DNA of 64,000 nucleotides from assembly GCA_017939795.1 (NCBI GenBank), contig JAGBAA010000142.1:21338-85337 (forward strand), in the 5' to 3' direction. Position 1 is the first letter of the stretch. The number at the start of each line of letters is the position of its first letter. This document shows positions 50,959 to 59,824 of the stretch, piece by piece. The translations under genes and the position numbers were made by a program. The stretch comes from Thermoguttaceae bacterium. Its GTDB lineage: Bacteria; Planctomycetota; Planctomycetia; Pirellulales; Thermoguttaceae. The notes below the pieces were generated by a model. It was not told the DNA's origin and searched no databases. It saw nothing but the letters and a program-made list of their open reading frames with translations.

Positions 50959-53900
50959 CTACGGTATTTCAGGAGCGAGGCGGAAAGCGTCCGGATCTTC
51001 ACAGAGTGCAGCATCCGTGAAATTCAGCGCAGAACCAGCTTCAATCAGAAAAACGTGCGTACCGGCAGTCAGCGCATAGGGCCGGTTTGGTTTTCCGTTA
51101 AAGACGCGCGAGGCAACATTCTGCCAGAGTTCTCCCGTTCCCGGAGGCGCCAGCGAAATGGACTCCTGGGGATCCTGCCCATCCAGTTTCACGCGCTTCC
51201 ACCGTGTTTTCGGACCACGGACAAAGAGCCAGTAGTCTCCGTCGTGCGAAACGGAAAATTCCAGTTCCGCACCATTCTTCACCGGTCGGACCACCCCATA
51301 AACGACATCTTTGCGATCTCTTTTCAGCAGTTCGGAATGATTTCGAGAATCGACGGTCACGGAAACAGGGCGTGAAAGTCCGTCGGCGGTCCGGATAAGG
51401 AATGCGGAAGAATTTTTGCGGGCCTGCCGAACATTTTCCGGACGGATCTCCACCTCAAGTTTCAGAGACGCATTTCCCGGAATCGTGCCGGACTCCGGAC
51501 GGACTCGGAACGCATTCGCGCCTTCCGGCTGCACGATGCGGAAGGAGACCGGCTGTTCGGAGTGATTCCGGACAGCAAAAGTACGCATTTCCGGCGGATT
51601 CGCTCCGTCGTATCGAAGCGTGAGATGCGCAAGCTCCGTTTCGAGTGCCGTCGGTCTGTGAGGAACGGCCGAAAGGATCCCCGACTGAACGGCACCGGGG
51701 TCTGGAGATCCAAACGGCGTAAAATTCGGTATGCGAGTGCCAGCTCCGCGTCCCGGCGAGTCTTCTGCCAGCGCGAAGCACCCCTCTTCCGCATTGAGAA
51801 ATCGCGGCTCCGCAAGCAGGGAATGCTTTTCCTGCCCGCGTTCCTGAAGTGCACGGAATTCCTTTTCATTTCGCGGAAGGTAGAGGTTCCAGTCGAAATC
51901 GCTCCGCATATTCTGGAAAAACTGCGTCGAAACACAGGAAGACGTCAGTGCCAGATTGTTTCGCGCGAACCCCTTAAATGGAGGCCGCTCGGCAAGTGCC
52001 TCGTATTCTTCCAGCGTTCCTCCCGGACTGCTGAAAGCCGTCCCGTACCCCAAAATCGAATTCTGGATAAAAAACGTGGTTCCCGCACCAATATTCTGGT
52101 AGTTGTTCTTAAATCCGGCACCGACCAGCCCAAATTCGTCGCCGGGAGCCGCAAAAACATTCCGGAAGAGGTAGCTCGGTCCGCGTTTGCACGGGGCGGT
52201 ACTGACGCCGCAAAGTTGACCTTCCGTGAGGTTCATAAAAAACCGGCAGTTGATCTGTCCGCCGTCAAGTTCCATTCCGTCGTCGTTTCCAAACGCAAAA
52301 TAGTTTCCGTAGATCTCGGCATCCCGACGCACACTGCCGGAATTGCTTCCATTTCCGGCTCCTTCGACCGCGTCATTCCAGCGATGAAGGTCCGAGCCGA
52401 CGAAATCATTCCACCGGATGCAGATCTTTTCCGTATCGCCGATGAAAATCGCATTGGGACCGGCAGGATGCGAATAAAACCAGCTGTTCGACGTTGCGCA
52501 CGGATCATGAATAAAGCAGCGTTCCACAAGGATCGAGGAACAGGAAGAGATCCGGATCCCGCAATCCGTATTCAGTGCCTTTCGGGAATCCGGCAAGTAG
52601 AATTTCCCGTCAAGATCCGGACGGTGGATCCCCACGCGGCCAAATTCCGCGATATCGCAGTTTCGGACCTGAATGTTTCTGCTTCGTTCCATCAAGATCC
52701 CGCAACGGCGTCCCCCCCGGATCGTCAGACCGTCAAGGATGACGTACTCGGTTTCTTCAAGCCGAATGGTACTTTCGTGTTCTGTTCCGGCATCGAGCAC
52801 AAATCCAGGCTCAGCAACATAGCGGATGGCCCCTTTTTCCGCAGAGCCGCCTTTGGGAATGAAGGGGATCCGGCAGTTTTCCGGACCAAGCACGACAGTT
52901 TTCCAAATCGGAACGTTGACCGACTGTGTACGGAAAGTGCCGGTCCAGACCTTTTCATCGGAAACCATCGTTTTTTCATTCGAATCCGCATCCATCTGTA
53001 CAGTACAGGAATCTGCGTCAAATTTTTCCTTCACCGTCAGACGGAACTCGTAGAGAGTGTCCTCTTCCAGGTTCACCAAAACCCCGCGCAGATCGCGTTC
53101 CTCGGAAATATAGACCGGCGAAAGAGCGTCCATCCACGGAGCTTCTGCATTTTGAGCATCTGCGTCCTGAATTTCTGTGTCCGGTGCAAAGAAATTTTGT
53201 GCACGGGAACTCTGTATATTTGGCTCCGCAGCCGATCCCTTCGGCACCTTGCGGAATTTCAGCTCGGCAGTCAGGTCAGTATCGCACACCGCACGGCAGT
53301 AGTGAAGGTTGAGCGACGCAGACGCAAAACCAGGAACTATTTCCAATTCAGGAGCAGGAGCCTGCACGGGAGGAAGGTCCAGCCGCTCAGGACCAACATA
53401 AAATTCGGAACAGGAGACCCGCTCGCCAAAAAATTTCTGACGGCCGTCAAAAACAGTATGCAAAACAGCTCGATTCGCATTTTCCGGCACATCGCACACG
53501 ATCCGGCATAAATCGGAATTCCATCGGTTTCGTGCAGAACAGTACTCCGCGATCTTTTCCTCACCGCTGAAAAAGTCCACACTCAACCATCCGAAATCTA
53601 CGAAATCCGCCTGTACTCTGGCCGCAAATTCAAATTTCCCAGCGTTTTTCTTTGAGGGATCGGCAGCCTGCGCAGCAAGAAACACCGCAGGAAGCGCAAG
53701 ATTCTGCGAGATGCGAAAATCCTCCCCAACGGCAGCAAACCGCTCGGCATTTCCGTGCTGAAGGTGCGCGTCAAATCGCTCGATCTTCCCATCTTCAGCA
53801 ATGAGGTTTTTGAGCTGACCGTCTCCCGACGTAAACTTCCACCCGCTGAGCGATCCGGGAGGAACAGGCTGAAGCAAGAGTCGGGAAAATTCTACAGACG

Positions 53901-54405
53901 TTCCGGCAGGCCGATCCGTCGAAACACGGCACTGAATGAGGATGGAATCCGCATCCCCCGGCGAAAATTGAATGCGGGCCTCCGTGGGACCTTTACCGTT
54001 CGCGCCGGAGCTTAGTCGGCGAAGTTCTTTCCCATTTTTGAAAAATTTGATTTGAAGATAGCCCGCACGCGCCGTGTCGGAGGAGATCGTGCCGCTCAGG
54101 ATCCATTCAGAATACGACGGAGCAGCTATCGGGAGTTTCTGACTCAGCGAGGAATGATTCCCGCCAGAACGATTGAGGGTGAGCCGGATCCCGCCATCCG
54201 TTTTTTCGCACCGTGCGATCGAATCACCATTCCAGCGGCTCGGGAGACTGCGTTTTGCGTCAAAGTTCTGGAAATCCGCGTTTTGAAGCTCAAAAGCAAA
54301 GAGTCCAGATCCCATCAACAGGACTCCAAGAAGCGGCATCAGGATACCTTGCAGGAATTCGGACGGCCGAAATCGGAAACGGTATGTGGAACGGATGGAA
54401 TTCAT
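50959..54405 (-). CDS. Large exported right-handed parallel beta-helix protein
   Basis: A 1148-residue protein with a signal sequence (hydrophobic stretch LQGILMPLLGVLLMGSGLFA at about 19-38). N-terminal beta-sandwich modules (about 40-340) and a fibronectin-like region precede a right-handed parallel beta-helix (about 510-830) with coils such as YVILDGLTIRGGRRCGILME and ILVERCFIHDP. Ig-like modules follow (about 930-1040), and a last beta domain closes with RPYALTAGTHVFLIEAG. The architecture resembles polysaccharide lyases and glycan-binding surface proteins; no catalytic residues can be assigned. The start has CAGGAG seven bases upstream. It lies 35 bases downstream of the mutL stop codon's neighbour on the same strand, so co-transcription is possible. 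Confidence 0.75.
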   Translation of the reverse strand: MNSIRSTYRFRFRPSEFLQGILMPLLGVLLMGSGLFAFELQNADFQNFDAKRSLPSRWNGDSIARCEKTDGGIRLTLNRSGGNHSSLSQKLPIAAPSYSEWILSGTISSDTARAGYLQIKFFKNGKELRRLSSGANGKGPTEARIQFSPGDADSILIQCRVSTDRPAGTSVEFSRLLLQPVPPGSLSGWKFTSGDGQLKNLIAEDGKIERFDAHLQHGNAERFAAVGEDFRISQNLALPAVFLAAQAADPSKKNAGKFEFAARVQADFVDFGWLSVDFFSGEEKIAEYCSARNRWNSDLCRIVCDVPENANRAVLHTVFDGRQKFFGERVSCSEFYVGPERLDLPPVQAPAPELEIVPGFASASLNLHYCRAVCDTDLTAELKFRKVPKGSAAEPNIQSSRAQNFFAPDTEIQDADAQNAEAPWMDALSPVYISEERDLRGVLVNLEEDTLYEFRLTVKEKFDADSCTVQMDADSNEKTMVSDEKVWTGTFRTQSVNVPIWKTVVLGPENCRIPFIPKGGSAEKGAIRYVAEPGFVLDAGTEHESTIRLEETEYVILDGLTIRGGRRCGILMERSRNIQVRNCDIAEFGRVGIHRPDLDGKFYLPDSRKALNTDCGIRISSCSSILVERCFIHDPCATSNSWFYSHPAGPNAIFIGDTEKICIRWNDFVGSDLHRWNDAVEGAGNGSNSGSVRRDAEIYGNYFAFGNDDGMELDGGQINCRFFMNLTEGQLCGVSTAPCKRGPSYLFRNVFAAPGDEFGLVGAGFKNNYQNIGAGTTFFIQNSILGYGTAFSSPGGTLEEYEALAERPPFKGFARNNLALTSSCVSTQFFQNMRSDFDWNLYLPRNEKEFRALQERGQEKHSLLAEPRFLNAEEGCFALAEDSPGRGAGTRIPNFTPFGSPDPGAVQSGILSAVPHRPTALETELAHLTLRYDGANPPEMRTFAVRNHSEQPVSFRIVQPEGANAFRVRPESGTIPGNASLKLEVEIRPENVRQARKNSSAFLIRTADGLSRPVSVTVDSRNHSELLKRDRKDVVYGVVRPVKNGAELEFSVSHDGDYWLFVRGPKTRWKRVKLDGQDPQESISLAPPGTGELWQNVASRVFNGKPNRPYALTAGTHVFLIEAGSALNFTDAALCEDPDAFRLAPEIP

Positions 54406-54440
54406 GGGAATTTCTCCTGAATGGGAGGGAAAATTTCAGG

Positions 54441-56735
54441 TCAAAGGATCCGGCAGAACAGTTTATCGAGTTCCGTACAGCTCCAGATCAGGACGGCAGG
54501 ACGTCCATGCGGGCAGTGGTCTGCCGTCGGACAGTGCTGGTATTCGTCGAGCAGCTTGCGCATTTCCTCCTGGGAAAGCGGCTGACCCGCTTTGCACGCC
54601 GCCTTGCACGCGATCGTATGGAGCGTATCGTCCATGAACTTTTCCAGCGTCAGAGCACCGCCGCCGGAACGGATGACCTCAAGGATCTCCTGGAGCAGCT
54701 CGTCAATGCGAAGCCGGTCCTTTTTCTCAAAAGTATAGAGCATGGCGGGAACCGCGTGAACCAGGACGGTACTTCCACCGAAGGATTCCACGTGAACCCC
54801 CATCGCTTCCAGCTGTTCACGGCGTTCCAGAAGCATCGCGGCCTCCGCGGGACGAAGATCGACAGCTTCAGGAACCAGAAGACGCTGAACTTCTACGGAC
54901 ATGGAATGCATCCGATTTTTCAGACGTTCGTAGAGGATCCGCTCATGCATCGCGTGCTGATCCACGACCATCAGACCTTCCTCGCACTGCGTCACGATGT
55001 ATCGCTGATGGATCTGGATGATCTTCTGCGAAAATCCTGCCGCCCCTATGGTTTCCGAAACACTGTTTCTCTCCCGCTCTGCAGCAGATCCCAAAACAGT
55101 TTCATCCTGACGGCCATTTTCCGACCGAGGCGACGGAATGGCTTCACCAAATGCCGGACGGCGCGGACGCTGACCAAATGAGCCGACTCCAACGTTTTCC
55201 GAAACATTTCCGAACACGCTTCCGGATGTCTCGCCAATCGTTTTCCCTGCACGTTCTCCCCCTGCGCCACACTCATCCTGAACTCCACCGCTGGAACACA
55301 ATACCGGGGAAGAATGCGAAACAGAGGGCATTCCGGCAGAAAAGGAGTCGATGGGAGATAGATCCTCAAACGGCTTGAAGGGCGGAACAGATCCATTCTT
55401 CTCTTTCGATGCAGAATCTGCAGAAACCGTACATTCCCTGGCAGAACGAAAGACTCGTCCATCCGCAGAATAAAGTCCCCGAGGCTCAGGCAGAGTCGAC
55501 GGATCCGCCGGCGTAATGGAATGGGATCCCACCAGCCACGGGAGTCGTGCGGTACGCGGCGAGGGCGTTCCCGGAGTATCGGCAGTTTCCATTCCTGGAT
55601 TCGTATTTTCCGGAGCATCAAGATTCCGAAACGTCTCCGTCAGTGAAGGAAGCGGATCTTTTCCAGCCGGCTGACTCCCTCCGACGTACGTCGCCATGTT
55701 CGTCGAGAGGAACTTCGTGCGCAGCGCAGCAAGAAACTGTCCGTAAATGTTGCTTGAGTCCTGAAATCGGACTTCCATTTTCGTCGGATGCACATTCACG
55801 TCGACCATTTCCGGCGGCATGTCGATCTTGAGGAAGCAGATAGGAAAACGATTCTGCGTCAGAAGCCCGCGATACGCTTCCAGAAGGGCATGCTGAAGGG
55901 CACGGTCACGGATCGGACGGCCGTTCAGAAAAAGAAACTGCATTTTCGGATTGCTTCGACTGTGGTTCGGCCTGGCGGCATAGCCGTAGATCCGGATCCC
56001 CTGGTACTCTTTCTCGACGTACAGAAGAGCATCCGCCAGATTCTTTCCCTCAACGTCGCAGATACGCTGGAGCCAGTCTTCACAGGCCGGCAGATCGTAA
56101 ACCGAACGGGCATTGTGGCGAAGAGTGAAGTGGATCTGGGGATTCGCCAGCGCAAGACGAATGAAGAACTCGGAAATGTAGCCGAATTCCGTCTGCACCG
56201 ACTTCAAAAACTTTCTGCGGACCGGCGTATTGAAGAAAAGATTCTTCACGTCGATCTGCGTTCCGGGAGGACAGCCGCACGGGATCGGTTCATGGTACTC
56301 GCCGCCTTCCACGCGCAGTTCCATCCCGCTGATCACTTCTTCCGCAGAAAGCTCCGACGCCTCGCCGACCGTGGGCTTAACGCCGGGATTCACGCGGCTT
56401 CGGACGGTCATCTGACTGATCTCGGCGACGCTGGCCATCGCTTCACCGCGAAATCCCATGGTCGAGACACTGAAAAGGTCACCTTCACTGCGCAATTTGC
56501 TCGTTGCGTGACTCGTGACTGCAAGGATCAGATCTTCCGCGTCCATTCCGCATCCATTATCCACGATACGGATCAGATCACTTCCTCCTTTTTCAATCGT
56601 GACGTCAATGCGTGTCGAGCCTGCGTCGATGGAATTTTCCATCAGCTCCTTCACCACACTGCCGGGACGCTCAATGACCTCACCGGCGGCGATTTTATTG
56701 ATGAGATTCGTGGAAAGGCGATGAATTCTTGGCAT
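54441..56735 (-). CDS. mutL: DNA mismatch repair protein MutL
   Basis: A 764-residue GHKL ATPase of mismatch repair. The N-terminal domain carries IAAGEVIERPGSVVKELMEN, IVDNGCGM and GFRGEAMASVAEIS (ATP-binding motifs I-III). The C-terminal domain has the endonuclease metal-binding motif DQHAMHERILYE, so it should nick DNA by itself rather than rely on MutH. Between them, about residues 340-565, lies an unusually long and low-complexity Ser/Gly/Pro-rich linker. The start at 56735 was chosen because the family begins IHRLSTNLINKIAAGE; no good Shine-Dalgarno site is visible. The yifB gene precedes it on the same strand. No mutS is in the window. Confidence 0.95.
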   Translation of the reverse strand: MPRIHRLSTNLINKIAAGEVIERPGSVVKELMENSIDAGSTRIDVTIEKGGSDLIRIVDNGCGMDAEDLILAVTSHATSKLRSEGDLFSVSTMGFRGEAMASVAEISQMTVRSRVNPGVKPTVGEASELSAEEVISGMELRVEGGEYHEPIPCGCPPGTQIDVKNLFFNTPVRRKFLKSVQTEFGYISEFFIRLALANPQIHFTLRHNARSVYDLPACEDWLQRICDVEGKNLADALLYVEKEYQGIRIYGYAARPNHSRSNPKMQFLFLNGRPIRDRALQHALLEAYRGLLTQNRFPICFLKIDMPPEMVDVNVHPTKMEVRFQDSSNIYGQFLAALRTKFLSTNMATYVGGSQPAGKDPLPSLTETFRNLDAPENTNPGMETADTPGTPSPRTARLPWLVGSHSITPADPSTLPEPRGLYSADGRVFRSARECTVSADSASKEKNGSVPPFKPFEDLSPIDSFSAGMPSVSHSSPVLCSSGGVQDECGAGGERAGKTIGETSGSVFGNVSENVGVGSFGQRPRRPAFGEAIPSPRSENGRQDETVLGSAAERERNSVSETIGAAGFSQKIIQIHQRYIVTQCEEGLMVVDQHAMHERILYERLKNRMHSMSVEVQRLLVPEAVDLRPAEAAMLLERREQLEAMGVHVESFGGSTVLVHAVPAMLYTFEKKDRLRIDELLQEILEVIRSGGGALTLEKFMDDTLHTIACKAACKAGQPLSQEEMRKLLDEYQHCPTADHCPHGRPAVLIWSCTELDKLFCRIL

Positions 56736-56894
56736 TGGGGATCTTTTCAGGTTAAGGGTCTGCAAAAATCAAAGGAACGGCTTCCGGAAGCACATGCCCT
56801 GCTCTCGTGCCGGAACTCCTACCGGATCCATCCATGAGAGCCTTTCCCGGAGGGAGAATGGACGGCAGGTTCAGGCAGCGGCTCTGACTGCGGC

Positions 56895-58574
56895 TCAGGT
56901 CCAGAGGTTCCTGTCGAGGATCCGGTAATTGATGGCTTCGGCAAGATGGTCGGCCTGAATATTCTCCGAGCCGTCCAGATCTGCGATCGTTCGCGCAATA
57001 CGGAGCACCTTGTCGTGTGCGCGGGCGGAAAGACCGAACTGGTGCATCGCGGCACGAAGCTGCTGGATGCTCTGCTGGTCCAGCTGGCAAAATTGGCGGA
57101 TCTGGCGGGTCGTCATCTGCGCATTGTACAGGACACGCCCGGAAGAAGCTGAAGAGACGCTTCCCTGGACATCCGATCCCATTGAGGAGCGGGAATCGGC
57201 ATCTGCAGGGACTTCGGCATCTGCGGAAATCCCCAAATCAAAGCGCGAATCAAAATTTCTCAGCACGTACCCGAAACGCCGGGCCTGGATCTGCCTGGCA
57301 CGCAGAACTTCCCGGCGAATGTCTGCGCTGGAAGTCCCAGTCGACGTAGACGCAACAGACAGATCCTCGTACGGAACAGCGGGAACTTCCACATGAATAT
57401 CGATCCGGTCGAGCAGCGGCCCGCTGATTTTCGACATGTACCGCTCGATCATCGGGACCGAGCAATTGCACTGGCGGCGCAGATCTCCGCGGAATCCGCA
57501 CGGACACGGGTTCATGGCGGCGATGAGCATGAAGTCGCTTGGAAAAGTCGCGGTCGCCTGAGCGCGGGAGATCGTGACCTCGCGGTCCTCAAGCGGCTGA
57601 CGGAGCACCTCGAGCGTACGGCGGCTGAATTCGGGAAGTTCATCCAGAAAAAGGACGCCGTTGTGCGCAAGTGAGATCTCGCCGGGCGCAGGGATACTTC
57701 CGCCGCCGACCATGCCGGAATCACTGATCGTATGGTGCGGAGAACGGAACGGACGCCGAACGATCAGAGGAGTGCGGGAGGAGATCTTCCCCATCGAACT
57801 GTAGATGCGCGTCGTTTCGACCGATTCGGAGGGCAAAAGCTCCGGAAGAACACTGGGAAGCCGTTTTGCCAGCATCGTTTTCCCGGAACCGGGCGGACCG
57901 ATCATGAGCATATTGTGCGCACCGGCAGCCGCGATCATCATGGCACGCTTGGCCATTTCCTGTCCACGAACGTCCGCAAAATCAAGATCGTACTGCGAAT
58001 GAGCCGCGTAGATCTCCTCAAGCCGGGAGGGGGACGGATCGATCTCAAGATCGCCAAGGATGAAAGCAAGAAGCTGCGAGATACTCGATACCGGGATCAC
58101 TTCGATCGATTCCACGACGGCCGCTTCTGCCGCATTTTCAGCAGGAAGGATCAGACCGCGAAGCCGGGGATTGCGTGTCCGGAGCTTTTCGCACGCCAGT
58201 GCCATCGAAAGCGCTCCGCGGATCGGACGAAGCTGACCGTCAAGTGCCAGTTCCCCCACCAGGACGTACTCTTCAAGACGCTCAAACGGCACCTGGCCCT
58301 GCCCAGCCAGAAGGCCAATCGCGATCGGAAGATCAAACGACGCAGCCTGCTTGTGCATCTCTGCCGGCGCAAGGTTGATCAGAATGGAATTTCCTGGCGT
58401 CGTGAACCCGGAATTTTCCAGTGCACGCATGACTCGCTGAATGCTTTCCTTCACGACCTGAGATGGAAGACCAACGAGCGTAACGGCGGAGCTCCCATGG
58501 CAGATGTCGATCTCCACATCTACTGGAAGGGCGTCGATTCCACTGAGTGTAAGGGTTTGGAGTTTTGCGAGCAT
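56895..58574 (-). CDS. comM: YifB/ComM family Mg chelatase-like AAA+ ATPase
   Basis: A 559-residue protein. The N-terminal ChlI-like domain (about 1-190) begins [12 protein letters not shown] and includes [15 protein letters not shown]. The AAA+ core has Walker [16 protein letters not shown] and Walker B in [11 protein letters not shown], and a C-terminal Mg-chelatase-type domain holds MNPCPCGF and RIDIHVEVP. ComM is a branch-migration helicase in natural transformation, so it links logically to comEC elsewhere in this window. The start at 58574 matches family N-termini. The frame runs upstream to 58676, but that extension crosses an 18-bp tandem repeat and should be excluded. No clear ribosome-binding site. 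Confidence 0.9.
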   Translation of the reverse strand: MLAKLQTLTLSGIDALPVDVEIDICHGSSAVTLVGLPSQVVKESIQRVMRALENSGFTTPGNSILINLAPAEMHKQAASFDLPIAIGLLAGQGQVPFERLEEYVLVGELALDGQLRPIRGALSMALACEKLRTRNPRLRGLILPAENAAEAAVVESIEVIPVSSISQLLAFILGDLEIDPSPSRLEEIYAAHSQYDLDFADVRGQEMAKRAMMIAAAGAHNMLMIGPPGSGKTMLAKRLPSVLPELLPSESVETTRIYSSMGKISSRTPLIVRRPFRSPHHTISDSGMVGGGSIPAPGEISLAHNGVLFLDELPEFSRRTLEVLRQPLEDREVTISRAQATATFPSDFMLIAAMNPCPCGFRGDLRRQCNCSVPMIERYMSKISGPLLDRIDIHVEVPAVPYEDLSVASTSTGTSSADIRREVLRARQIQARRFGYVLRNFDSRFDLGISADAEVPADADSRSSMGSDVQGSVSSASSGRVLYNAQMTTRQIRQFCQLDQQSIQQLRAAMHQFGLSARAHDKVLRIARTIADLDGSENIQADHLAEAINYRILDRNLWT

Positions 58575-58674
58575 GGATCTGACGACTGAATAAAAGGAAC
58601 GAAAATGAAAAAGGACGTTGGACCGCATCTGAGATCCAGACGCAAGACGTTTGCGGGACACTGTACTCGAGGGC

Positions 58675-58735
58675 AACTCCGAATCTGAAGGAAACTCCGA
58701 ATCTGAAGGAAACTCCGTACTCTGGAAGAAACTCC
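58675..58735. repeat. Tandem repeat of an 18-19-bp unit between comM and the ABC gene
   Basis: Two exact copies of AACTCCGAATCTGAAGGA (58675-58692, 58693-58710), a diverged third copy of 19 bp and a partial fourth. Confidence 0.9.
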
Positions 58736-58753
58736 TTGCTTTCAGGACCTCGT

Positions 58754-59713
58754 TCAGGAAGTGATCCCGCGGGTCAGTGTCATGAAAGCAGTCTCGAGAT
58801 TGATCTCATCTTCATGGATGGAAAGGAAACGGATCCCGGCTGCGGCCAGTACGGCAGGGATCTCCGAGTAGTCCTCCACCCCCTCGCGAAGCTGAATGGA
58901 AAAGCTGAAGGCGTCTTTCACTTCGATCGTCTCAACCATCTCCAGTCCCTCTACGAGTTTCACAGCATGTTCTGCCGGATGTTTCTGGAATTCTCTGCAC
59001 GGCTGGATCTCTGCGAGCGTCAGATGGAGCCTTCCGGCACGGCGGACCTGACGCAGAACATCCTCCACGTTGGCGTTCACGAGGAGTTTTCCGCGTTCGA
59101 TGATGCCGATCTTATTGCACACGTCCGCGAGTTCCGGAAGAATGTGGCTCGAAACCATGATCGTCTTGCCCATTCTGCTCAGCTCTTTCAAAAGCGTCCG
59201 GATCTCGATTCGTGCACGCGGATCCAGGCCGCTCGCCGGTTCATCCAGCAGCAGGACCTGCGGATCATGCAGCAAAACACGGGCAAGCCCAAGCCGCTGG
59301 GTCATTCCGCGGGACAGGCTGGTCACCAAAGCGTTCCGTTTGTATCCCAGGTCCACCAGCTCCAACATTTCTTCACATCGTTTCCTGCGTTTCTCCCCTC
59401 GGATCCGGTATGCCGCAGCAAAAAATTCCAGATACTCAATGACCTGCATATCCTCGTAAACGCCGAAAAAGTCCGGCATATATCCGATCACGCGGCGCAG
59501 CTCGGCCGCATGAGTGTAGATCGAATACCCGCAAACAGCCGCCTCTCCCCAACTCGGTTCCAAAAGGGTCGTGAGGATCTTCATCGTCGTTGTTTTGCCT
59601 GCTCCGTTGGGGCCGATAAAACCGAAGACATCCCGCTCGCCAAGAGAAAGCTCAAGTGAATCAATGGCGCGTAAACTGCCGTAAACTTTGGTCAGGTCGT
59701 GCGTTTGGATCAT
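58754..59713 (-). CDS. ABC transporter ATP-binding protein (GldA/CcmA-like)
   Basis: A 319-residue ATPase of the ABC-2 exporter type. Walker A is [10 protein letters not shown] (34-43), the signature is [14 protein letters not shown], Walker B is [13 protein letters not shown] and the His loop is [14 protein letters not shown]-terminal accessory domain (about 225-319) is typical of GldA-like ATPases. No canonical ABC-2 permease is adjacent; the large membrane protein on its 5' side (894 residues) is the likely partner in this planctomycetal arrangement. An 18-bp duplication sits immediately upstream of the start codon and includes GAGCAGA, so it may duplicate the ribosome-binding region. Confidence 0.85.
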   Translation of the reverse strand: MIQTHDLTKVYGSLRAIDSLELSLGERDVFGFIGPNGAGKTTTMKILTTLLEPSWGEAAVCGYSIYTHAAELRRVIGYMPDFFGVYEDMQVIEYLEFFAAAYRIRGEKRRKRCEEMLELVDLGYKRNALVTSLSRGMTQRLGLARVLLHDPQVLLLDEPASGLDPRARIEIRTLLKELSRMGKTIMVSSHILPELADVCNKIGIIERGKLLVNANVEDVLRQVRRAGRLHLTLAEIQPCREFQKHPAEHAVKLVEGLEMVETIEVKDAFSFSIQLREGVEDYSEIPAVLAAAGIRFLSIHEDEINLETAFMTLTRGITS

Positions 59714-59715
59714 GG

Positions 59716-59751
59716 TCTGCTCGAATTCTGAAATCTGCTCGAATTCTGGGA
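59716..59751. repeat. Tandem 18-bp duplication directly upstream of the ABC ATPase start
   Basis: Two near-identical 18-bp units sharing TCTGCTCGAATTCTG (59716-59733, 59734-59751). They begin two bases before the start codon at 59713 on the coding strand. Confidence 0.85.
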
Positions 59752-59824
59752 AATGGAAACAAAAAATAAAAATAAAAAACCGTCACGTACCGAAAAATTT
59801 TCGAAAAACAGTCCGGTACGTCCT

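Noticed and set aside
58575..58676. N-terminal extension of comM upstream of 58574
   Set aside because: It runs into the 18-bp tandem repeat and precedes the family N-terminus [12 protein letters not shown].
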